Source of the DNA: Moraxellaceae bacterium
GTDB taxonomy: Bacteria; Pseudomonadota; Gammaproteobacteria; Pseudomonadales; Moraxellaceae
DNA length: 5,033 bases
NCBI GenBank assembly: GCA_021156385.1
Contig: JAJNDL010000145.1
Span: 1-5,033, forward strand
Reading direction: 5' to 3'
Made by a program: the position numbers and the translations under genes. This document shows positions 1 to 5,033 of the stretch, piece after piece. Position 1 is the stretch's first letter. Every line of letters begins with the position of its first letter. A model generated the notes under the pieces. That model had not been told where the DNA came from. It ran no database searches and saw only the letters and a program-made list of their open reading frames with translations.

Positions 1-3000
1 CGGCAAATTCCGCTTCCGGCTCCGGCGCAAACGCAGCGTCGTCCGCCAGTGTCGCCGGGACGAGAGCGGCCTCATGACCCGGTACCGCGGCACCCGCAGC
101 GGGATCGCGGCGGTAGGCGTTGATGGCGTTGACCAGATCGATGCCCGACGGACAGCGGCCGCTGGAACGCAACTCGCCCACCATGTCCGCGAGGCGGTCG
201 TGGCAGCGCAGCAGCAGCTCCACCAGGTCCGGCGTGCCCGCATAGCGGCCATCGACCAGTCCTTCGTAGAGGAACTCCAGTTCGTGCGCGAGATCGCCCA
301 AGGCGCGGATCTCGGCAAGGCGTGCGCCGCCCTTCAGCGTATGCAGGTGCCGCTGCAGCGCTGCGAGCGCCGGCGTGTTGTTGCTGTCGTTGCGCCAGGC
401 ATCAAGTTCGTTCTGCGCGGCATCGAGGACCTCGTCGGCTTCCTCGAGAAAGATCTCCAGCAGCTCGGGATCGACCATCTCCACCGTGGTCATCGCCGCC
501 GGCTCTTCCCAGTTCGGTTCGTCGCCCGCGGTGACAAGCTCGCCGAGGCTCTGCTGCACTTCCGGCTCGAAGGCGACCACGGCGGGCTCGTCGCTGAATG
601 CCGGCACTGCCGGCGCGGCGGCTGCGGGCTGCTCCATCAGTTCGAGCAGGCGCGCAAGCAGCGCCTCGTTGGGCTGCACGGTCTGGCTTGCCGCCAGCGT
701 GTCGAAGACGTCAACGATTTCCTCGTGGCCGGCCACGAGGTCGGTGAGCACGGCCTCGGCCGCCAGCTCGTGATCGGCGACGCGGTCGTAGACGACGGCG
801 AGGCGTTCGCAGAGCAGCGCCAGTGGCGCGACGTCTTTCTGCGCGGCCGCCTTGTGCAGGCGCATCAGCTCCTGCTGCAGCGTTTCGATGTTCGCGGCAG
901 CGTCGGCCGCAGCCAGCCAGCCCTCCAGCTCCCAGGGCGCATCCAGCACATGGTCGAGACCGAGCTCCATGAAGCTGGCGACGAGTCCCTGCGTGGCGGC
1001 CGTGAGATCGACCGCATCACCGCCGAGCTTGTCGGCCTGCTCCTTCTCGAGATGCGCGAGACGCTCGTGATCGAGCTGGCGGATACGGGCGATCAGCTCC
1101 TGCTTGCCGGACAGGCGGCCCTTGCCACCCTGGTTGAGGTCGGCGATGCAGTACTCGATGAAGGCATGGCCTTCCTCCAGCACCTGCAGGTGTTCGCGAC
1201 GTGCGTGACCGACCTGGTTGCGCAGGTCCTTGAAAAGATGTTCGAGCGGCGCGGCGACTTCGGCCACCGGCTTGATGCCGGCCATGCCGGCAGAGCCCTT
1301 CAGCGTGTGCAGTGCCCGCAGCACGTCATCGGGAATCGAGAAGTGGTTGCGCTCCGCATCGACGGTCTGCAGGTACTGCTCGATGATGTCGAGGTGCATT
1401 TCCGCTTCGCCGCTGAAGATCTCCAGCAGCATGGGATCGACTTCGTAATCCGGCTCGGCTTCCTCGGTGACAGCGACGGCCTCCTCGGTCACCGGCACTT
1501 CGGTGGCGGCAAGCTCGCTGGGGACGTCCGCTTCCGCGGTGCGCTCCGCAAACTCCAGTTCGTCATCGGCAGAAGCGAGGGAAGCCAAGTCAGCCAGTCC
1601 GTCGGGCGCGGCGTCCAGCTCGCTGGCTGTCGCCTCGGCGGCCTCGGCTTCGGCGACGAGGGTGTCGGCCTCGGCCGCGAGGCTGGCCACCAGGGCGTCG
1701 AAATCGTCGGCAGCACCGCCATCCGACTCCGCCTCTTCGGCGGCTTCGTCTTCGCTGTCCTGCGCCTGCTCGGCGGCATTGGCGACATCCATGGCGGACA
1801 GCTTCTCGCCGCGCGAGATCGCTTCGGCGGCAGCCATCAGCGGACTGGTATCGACGCGCGGTTTCTGCCGGCCGGCAAAGTCCTCGACCAGGCCGGGAAT
1901 GATGGCGAGCGCCTCGGACACCAGGTTCACCATGACCTGGTCCGGCGCCAGCACCTTGTCGCGCACCTTGTTCAGCATGGTCTCGAAGGCCCAGGCGAGT
2001 TCGCCCACGACCTTGGCGCCGACCATGCGGCCCGAGCCCTTCAGCGTGTGGAAGCCACGGCGGAATTCCAGCAGCGACTCCGAATCGTCGAAGTTCGCGG
2101 CCCACTTGGGAAAGTACTCGTTGATGTTCTGCAGGACTTCTTCGGCTTCCTCCACGAAGATCTCGCGGATTTCCTCGTCGAAGTCGTGATTGTCCTCCGG
2201 CATCTGCGTGAGCACCGGCAGGAGGGGCTTCTTGGGCAGCTCGACGGGCGCGGCAGCGACAGGCTCGGGCTCGGGTTCAGAAATGGTGGCGTCGAGGAGT
2301 TCAGGCTCGTCGTCCCCGCTGAGCTCCGGCTCCAGGTCCTGGATGAGCTCCGGCTCTTCGTCCTGCAGAAGTTCCGGCTCCGCATCTTCGATGAGTGCCG
2401 CTCCGGTACCGCTCTCCACATCCGGCAGTGCTGCCACGGCCTCAATGTCCAGCGCGTCGTCGAGCTCCGGAAAGGCATCGTCGCCCGTCGCCATGGCGGA
2501 CTCGAGCTCCTCGAGCGAGACATCCTCGAGCGTGGCGAAATCCTCGGCATCGGCAGCGGCTTCCGGCGGCACGCTTGCGGCGGCGCGCACATGCGTCTCG
2601 TCGTCGAGTGCGGCGGAGACCGTGTCGGCGGCTTCGGTGAGTGCCGGGATGTCGTCGAGACCGCCATCCCCGAGGCCCGCGGTTTCCGCTGCCAGCCAGT
2701 CTTCGTCCAGGGCATCGGTCGCACCGGCAACGCCGGCAGGCGCCAGCTCCACGGCGTCATCGAAGTCGGCCGTGATCAGTTCGGCATTGTCGTCATCCAG
2801 CGCGACGTCCCCGAAATTGCCGACGTGCAGGCGCTCCTGCATCTCCTTCAGCTCATCGGGCACGGGCCGCATGACGGTTTCATCGGTGCTGGCGATCAGC
2901 ACCTCGTCTTCACGCACCTCGACCGGCAGGTCCTGCGCGGGAGGGGCGACCGCCTCGGCCATCTCGGCCTCGAGCGAATCCTCGTCCTGCACCTGCCACT

Positions 3001-4735
3001 CGGACTCCGTCCCGCGGGCAGGTTCAGTAGGGTTTTCGGCAGCACCTCCGGCGGCTGCGCCGTCATTGCCGTAACCCAGCTTGCCGAGACCGCGCTCGGC
3101 GATGTCCAGGATGTTGTCGCCGCCATGCGCATCGTTGGCGACACGCTCCAGGTAGTACTCGACCGAAGTGATGACGTCAGCCAGCGTGTCCATCTCCTGC
3201 CAGTCCGGACGATGCTGTCCGGCCAGCAGGCGCTCGGACACATAGCGGCGGGCGCCGGCGAGGATTTCCGCCGGACGCGACAGCTGGAGGATGAAGAGGC
3301 TGCCGCGCACCATGTCGATGAGTTCGGGAATGGCCTGCAGGTGCGTCGGATTCCACTGCGAGGCAATGTATTCGATGATCGCGTCCTTGGCCTTTTCCAG
3401 CGCGCTGCGCGATTCGCGCAGTACCGCGGACTGGGCTTCGGAGAGCTGGTCGGAGGCGGAGAATTCGTTGGCCGCGGCCCTCTGCTGGCCGAGCGGCTTT
3501 TCCGCGACCATGCCGGTGAGGGTGGCTTCGACGTAGAGCAGCGCGCCGGCGATGTCGAGCAGCGTACCGTCGACGGGATTGACGCCGTCGCGTGCAAAGC
3601 CCTCGATGGCGTCGATCTGCTCCTGCAGGATGCGGCGCGGCTGGCCGAGGCCGAGCACGGCGACCGTGTCGGCGACCTGCTTGAGCACGGGCACCTGGGA
3701 GGTGAGATCGGCAATGTTCTTTTCGGCGTCGCTCTTGCGCACGAAGAGGTCGAGCGCATCCTTGACGCGGGCCAGCTCCTCGCAGAGCGCGTCCACCACG
3801 GACTTCATGGCCTCGCGGTCCGGGCCGTTCATGCGCGCACGCTCGTCGTTGACCAGCGCCTCGCCCGGCAGGGCCTCATCGAGCTTGTAGAGTGCCTTGA
3901 CCGCCTGCAGGCGCGGCGTGGCGCCGCCACTCTTGGCAACGTAGTAGAGCAGGTTCTTCAGCAGCTCCGTGGGTACCTTGATCCCGCCATCCTCGATGGA
4001 GAGGCGCAGCTGGCGGTCGATCTGGCCGAGCAGCATCTTGATGGCGGTGCTGACTTCCACGCTCTGGTGCTGCAGGCCTTCGACGATGGCGGCGCCGACC
4101 TGCCAGAGCTCGCGGATGGGCGATGCGCCGGCCGTGCTCTCCAGGCGCGCAAACACCTGGCTCATCTTCTTGAGGTTGTCGGAAAGGTTTTCGTTGCGGA
4201 TGAAGCCGAGCAGGGAGAGTTGGTAGACCTGGCGGATCTTCTTCAGGAGGCCAGCATCGGTAGCCGTGGCCGGCGCCACCTGGATGGGCGCGCGCTCGCC
4301 GGCATCGAGGTCCGGCGTGAACAGCGCGGTCTCGGACAGCAGCGGCTCGCCACGTGTGGCACGCATGTCGTTCATGAGCGGCAGCAGCACCACCGGCAGG
4401 TCGCGACGCGACTGCTTCACGCGGTCCAGGTAGGGCGGCAGCTGCAGGATGGCGCGCATCAGCACTTCCTGGCCTTCCGCGACGCGGGCCACCTGGCCGT
4501 TGATCAGCGCCTGGCAGAGCTTTTCCATCTCCTCGGCAAGCAACGCCGCGCCGTAGAACTCGACGATCTGCAAGGTGCCGTGAACCTGGTGCAGGTAGGC
4601 CAGGCAAAAGCGCATCTGCGCCGCGTCTTCGGGATTTTCGACAAACGCCTCGAGCGCCTGTCGCGCCTGCTTCAGCGTTTCCTCGATTTCGCCCTTGACC
4701 CAGTCCAGCGCCAGGAAGCTGTGGTTCTCACTCAT
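1..4735 (-). CDS. chpA: ChpA/PilL-type multi-Hpt hybrid sensor histidine kinase, N-terminal 1578 residues (runs off left edge)
   Basis: One open frame runs from the ATG at 4735-4733 to the left edge without a stop. In Pseudomonas, ChpA is a cytoplasmic CheA-like kinase of about 2,500 residues with several phosphotransfer domains, a kinase core, a CheW-like domain and a receiver; it phosphorylates PilG and PilH to control type IV pili and cAMP. The N-terminus (LDWVKGEIEETLKQARQALE, then HQVHGTLQIVEFYGAALLAE) is the characteristic ChpA/FimL beginning. Three Hpt signatures follow: HTLKGSGRMVG (His896), HTLKGSAGMAG (His1143) and HTLKGGARLAE (His1465). They are separated by acidic Ala/Glu/Asp/Pro-rich linkers. 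The start is chosen because the conserved N-terminal block begins within a few residues of this ATG and a GAGGG ribosome site lies 8 bases upstream. It lies 57 bases after the PilK-like gene, so it is probably cotranscribed with it. No frameshift or stop is seen. The kinase core, CheW-like and receiver domains should lie outside the window and are not verified, so a CheA-like output is inferred from the family. Confidence 0.93.
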   Translation of the reverse strand, partial: MSENHSFLALDWVKGEIEETLKQARQALEAFVENPEDAAQMRFCLAYLHQVHGTLQIVEFYGAALLAEEMEKLCQALINGQVARVAEGQEVLMRAILQLPPYLDRVKQSRRDLPVVLLPLMNDMRATRGEPLLSETALFTPDLDAGERAPIQVAPATATDAGLLKKIRQVYQLSLLGFIRNENLSDNLKKMSQVFARLESTAGASPIRELWQVGAAIVEGLQHQSVEVSTAIKMLLGQIDRQLRLSIEDGGIKVPTELLKNLLYYVAKSGGATPRLQAVKALYKLDEALPGEALVNDERARMNGPDREAMKSVVDALCEELARVKDALDLFVRKSDAEKNIADLTSQVPVLKQVADTVAVLGLGQPRRILQEQIDAIEGFARDGVNPVDGTLLDIAGALLYVEATLTGMVAEKPLGQQRAAANEFSASDQLSEAQSAVLRESRSALEKAKDAIIEYIASQWNPTHLQAIPELIDMVRGSLFILQLSRPAEILAGARRYVSERLLAGQHRPDWQEMDTLADVITSVEYYLERVANDAHGGDNILDIAERGLGKLGYGNDGAAAGGAAENPTEPARGTESEWQVQDEDSLEAEMAEAVAPPAQDLPVEVREDEVLIASTDETVMRPVPDELKEMQERLHVGNFGDVALDDDNAELITADFDDAVELAPAGVAGATDALDEDWLAAETAGLGDGGLDDIPALTEAADTVSAALDDETHVRAAASVPPEAAADAEDFATLEDVSLEELESAMATGDDAFPELDDALDIEAVAALPDVESGTGAALIEDAEPELLQDEEPELIQDLEPELSGDDEPELLDATISEPEPEPVAAAPVELPKKPLLPVLTQMPEDNHDFDEEIREIFVEEAEEVLQNINEYFPKWAANFDDSESLLEFRRGFHTLKGSGRMVGAKVVGELAWAFETMLNKVRDKVLAPDQVMVNLVSEALAIIPGLVEDFAGRQKPRVDTSPLMAAAEAISRGEKLSAMDVANAAEQAQDSEDEAAEEAESDGGAADDFDALVASLAAEADTLVAEAEAAEATASELDAAPDGLADLASLASADDELEFAERTAEADVPSELAATEVPVTEEAVAVTEEAEPDYEVDPMLLEIFSGEAEMHLDIIEQYLQTVDAERNHFSIPDDVLRALHTLKGSAGMAGIKPVAEVAAPLEHLFKDLRNQVGHARREHLQVLEEGHAFIEYCIADLNQGGKGRLSGKQELIARIRQLDHERLAHLEKEQADKLGGDAVDLTAATQGLVASFMELGLDHVLDAPWELEGWLAAADAAANIETLQQELMRLHKAAAQKDVAPLALLCERLAVVYDRVADHELAAEAVLTDLVAGHEEIVDVFDTLAASQTVQPNEALLARLLELMEQPAAAAPAVPAFSDEPAVVAFEPEVQQSLGELVTAGDEPNWEEPAAMTTVEMVDPELLEIFLEEADEVLDAAQNELDAWRNDSNNTPALAALQRHLHTLKGGARLAEIRALGDLAHELEFLYEGLVDGRYAGTPDLVELLLRCHDRLADMVGELRSSGRCPSGIDLVNAINAYRRDPAAGAAVPGHEAALVPATLADDAAFAPEPEAEFA
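146..484 (-). other. Hpt domain 3 of ChpA (phospho-acceptor His1465)
   Basis: A third Hpt domain at about residues 1418-1530, beginning VDPELLEIFLEEADEVLDAA and carrying LHTLKGGARLAEI with His1465, Lys1468 and Gly1469 in place. The usual small residue ten positions after the histidine is Glu1475 instead of glycine. The downstream helix ALGDLAHELEFLYEGLVDG fits the fold. After it comes another Ala/Pro/Glu-rich linker that continues off the left edge, so more domains should follow. Confidence 0.88.
641..1018 (-). other. Degenerate Hpt-like segment of ChpA (about residues 1240-1365)
   Basis: A helical segment between Hpt 2 and Hpt 3. It contains LMRLHKAAAQKDVAPLALLC, whose LH (His1294) and downstream APLALLCERL resemble the Hpt signature helices, but the K-G pair after the histidine is absent and about three residues are missing relative to Hpt 2. 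It is followed by a second helical pair ending GHEEIVDVFDTLAASQ. I infer a decayed or structural Hpt domain that does not transfer phosphate. ChpA of Pseudomonas also has divergent phosphotransfer-like domains, so this may be an inherited feature. Confidence 0.5.
1121..1444 (-). other. Hpt domain 2 of ChpA (phospho-acceptor His1143)
   Basis: A second Hpt domain at about residues 1098-1205. It starts at DPMLLEIFSGEAEMHLDIIE, a helix typical of ChpA Hpt domains, and carries LHTLKGSAGMAG with His1143, Lys1146, Gly1147 and Gly1153 in consensus positions. The next helix (PVAEVAAPLEHLFKDLRNQ) completes the usual pattern. All key residues are intact. Confidence 0.9.
1445..1813 (-). other. Acidic Ala/Glu linker 2 of ChpA (about residues 975-1097)
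   Basis: About 120 residues made mostly of Ala, Glu, Asp, Ser and Leu (for example SEDEAAEEAESDGGAADD), joining Hpt domains 1 and 2. Parts such as LVASLAAEADTLVAEAEAAE could form an amphipathic helix. No catalytic motif is seen. Confidence 0.65.
1865..2191 (-). other. Hpt domain 1 of ChpA (phospho-acceptor His896)
   Basis: A helical histidine phosphotransfer domain at about residues 849-957. It begins with the typical first helix (FDEEIREIFVEEAEEVLQNI) and carries the signature FHTLKGSGRMVG with His896, Lys899, Gly900 and Gly906 all in consensus positions. The following helix (ELAWAFETMLNKVRD) fits the third helix of the bundle. His896 would receive or donate phosphate from the ATPase core or response regulators. 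All key residues are intact, so it is probably functional. Confidence 0.9.
2192..3055 (-). other. Acidic low-complexity linker 1 of ChpA (about residues 561-848)
   Basis: Nearly 290 residues rich in Asp, Glu, Ala, Leu and Pro, without a recognisable domain. It holds short acidic helical pieces such as LEDVSLEELESAM and a four-copy EPEL octapeptide repeat near residues 786-817. It is probably a disordered tether between the N-terminal scaffold and the first canonical Hpt domain. Long acidic or Ala/Pro linkers between Hpt domains are usual in ChpA-type kinases, though their sequence is poorly conserved. The complementary strand gives long serine-rich open frames here, which are shadows of the Glu/Asp codons. 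Confidence 0.7.
2285..2380 (-). repeat. Four tandem 24-bp units encoding EPEL octapeptides
   Basis: Four in-frame copies of an eight-residue unit start at residues 786, 794, 802 and 810: EPELLQDE, EPELIQDL, EPELSGDD and EPELLDAT. Spacing is exactly 24 bases. On the plus strand the core of each unit is gagctccggctc or a close variant (2369-2380, 2345-2356, 2321-2332, 2297-2308). The last two bases of divergence between copies are mainly in the second half of the unit, so this is an ageing tandem duplication. It lies inside the acidic linker and is followed by SEPEPEPV. Confidence 0.85.
3056..4735 (-). other. FimL/ChpA-like N-terminal scaffold region of ChpA (residues 1 to about 560)
   Basis: This part of the protein is predominantly helical in appearance and has no canonical phospho-acceptor histidine motif. 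In Pseudomonas the scaffold protein FimL resembles the ChpA N-terminus, so this region is probably used for protein contacts and localisation at the pole rather than for phosphotransfer. Hpt-like helices with altered key positions can be recognised at about residues 49-56 (HQVHGTLQ), 352-363 (KQVADTVAVLGL) and 474-480 (DMVRGSL). The region ends in a Gly/Ala-rich stretch near residue 560, where the acidic linker starts. Domain limits are approximate and judged by composition. Confidence 0.7.
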
Positions 4736-4743
4736 TCGTCACG

Positions 4744-4748
4744 CCCTC
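4744..4748 (-). promoter_or_regulatory. Ribosome binding site of chpA
   Basis: GAGGG on the minus strand, with 8 bases between it and the ATG at 4735. This spacing is normal and supports the chosen start of the ChpA-like gene. A second purine-rich stretch (AAAGAAAGAGG) lies slightly further upstream. Confidence 0.7.
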
Positions 4749-4771
4749 AGGGGCCTCTTTCTTTTCATCGG

Positions 4772-4788
4772 CTCTGCACACGGCAGAG
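4772..4788 (-). other. Intergenic inverted repeat between pilK and chpA
   Basis: A perfect 6-bp stem (CTCTGC / GCAGAG) with a 5-base loop, located in the 57-base gap between the two genes. On the minus-strand transcript no run of U follows the stem, so it is not a good intrinsic terminator. It may be an mRNA processing or stability element, or chance. Confidence 0.4.
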
Positions 4789-4792
4789 TTCT

Positions 4793-5033
4793 CTAAATTT
4801 CACGCCTTGCGCCGGAACGCCTGCGTATCCGGCAATCCACCGCTTCGCCGAGTCCCACCACGAGCAACCCGCCGGGTGCGAGGCGCACGGCGAGATTGGT
4901 CAGGATGTCGCGCTTGCGGAAGCGGCGGAAATAGATCAGCACGTTCTGGCAGAAGATCACGTCGAGGCCGGAGAGCGGCGCCTTGTCCAGCTCCATGATG
5001 TTGAGCTGCACGAAAGCGACGCGCTTCTTCAGC
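4793..5033 (-). CDS. pilK: CheR-family chemoreceptor methyltransferase, C-terminal part (probable PilK)
   Basis: This is the end of a gene entering from the right edge; about 79 residues are visible and the true start lies outside the window. CheR enzymes transfer a methyl group from S-adenosylmethionine to glutamates of chemoreceptors in the cytoplasm; PilK would act on the pilus receptor PilJ. The visible part contains the family signature LDVIFCQNVLIYF followed by an Arg-rich helix (RRFRKRDILTNLA) and the strand LAPGGLLVVGLGEAVD, which matches the last part of the Rossmann-type methyltransferase fold. Its position just upstream of a ChpA-like gene on the same strand matches the pilJ-pilK-chpA order of Pseudomonas, which is the main reason for calling it PilK rather than a generic CheR. 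The last 14 codons before the TAG are odd: Arg-rich, with ATA, AGG, CGT and ATT codons unlike the rest, suggesting a frameshift or small deletion near 4830-4835. CheR identity is secure; the PilK assignment is inferred. Confidence 0.85.
   Translation of the reverse strand, partial: LKKRVAFVQLNIMELDKAPLSGLDVIFCQNVLIYFRRFRKRDILTNLAVRLAPGGLLVVGLGEAVDCRIRRRSGARREI

Noticed and set aside
2041..2760. A minus-strand open frame of 239 codons, Arg/Ser/Pro-rich
   Set aside because: It is an out-of-frame reading of the acidic linker and Hpt 1. The true frame has the Hpt signature and runs on without a stop on both sides.
1467..3074. Two long consecutive plus-strand open frames (1467-2189 and 2190-3074), rich in Ser and Ala
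   Set aside because: They lie opposite the acidic linkers and Hpt 1 of the ChpA frame. Their Ser/Ala-rich sequence is what GC-ending Glu, Asp and Ala codons give on the complementary strand. They have no domain motif or convincing ribosome site.
3876..4607. A minus-strand open frame of 243 codons in another frame
   Set aside because: It overlaps the conserved ChpA N-terminus on the same strand in a different frame. Its product is Arg/Pro/Gly-rich without family motifs, a shadow of the real gene.
4736..4792. A promoter or intrinsic terminator between pilK and chpA
   Set aside because: The gap is only 57 bases, the hairpin has no U tract, and I see no convincing -35/-10 pair. Cotranscription is more likely.
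4807..4998. Plus-strand open frame opposite the CheR gene
   Set aside because: The opposite strand carries a clear CheR signature; this frame is Arg-rich with no motif.
1..5033. CRISPR array, tRNA, rRNA, insertion sequence or attachment site
   Set aside because: No regularly spaced identical repeats, RNA gene signatures, terminal inverted repeats or transposase motifs were seen; almost the whole window is coding.

Overview
The window is GC-rich and carries one transcription direction only (minus strand). It looks like part of a Pil-Chp type chemosensory operon, the system that controls type IV pilus twitching motility in gammaproteobacteria such as Pseudomonas. The GC-biased codon use, the PilK-like CheR followed by a ChpA-like multi-Hpt kinase, and the conserved ChpA N-terminus together suggest a high-GC gammaproteobacterium. 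I cannot name a genus.

Layout, in the direction of transcription (right to left): positions 5033 to 4793 hold the C-terminal end of a CheR-family methyltransferase (probably PilK) that enters from the right edge. A 57-base gap (4792-4736) holds a small hairpin, a nine-codon open frame and the ribosome binding site of the next gene. From 4735 to the left edge there is a single uninterrupted reading frame of 1578 codons with no stop: the N-terminal part of a ChpA/PilL-type hybrid histidine kinase. Within it I see a FimL/ChpA-like N-terminal scaffold region with only degenerate phosphotransfer motifs (residues 1 to about 560), a long acidic linker with a four-copy octapeptide repeat (about 561-848), a canonical Hpt domain (His896), a second acidic Ala/Glu linker, a second canonical Hpt (His1143), a degenerate Hpt-like segment (about 1240-1365) and a third Hpt (His1465). 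The ATPase, CheW-like and receiver domains expected of this family would lie beyond the left edge and cannot be checked here.

How the genes work together (established for the family, inferred here): a pilus-associated chemoreceptor (PilJ) is tuned by methylation by PilK and signals through ChpA. ChpA passes phosphate between its Hpt domains and response regulators (PilG, PilH) to control pilus extension and retraction and, in Pseudomonas, cAMP synthesis. This is a known type of system rather than a new one. The points worth a second look are the abnormal C-terminal end of the CheR gene (probable frameshift or small deletion), the EPEL octapeptide repeat, and the departures from consensus in several Hpt-like segments.
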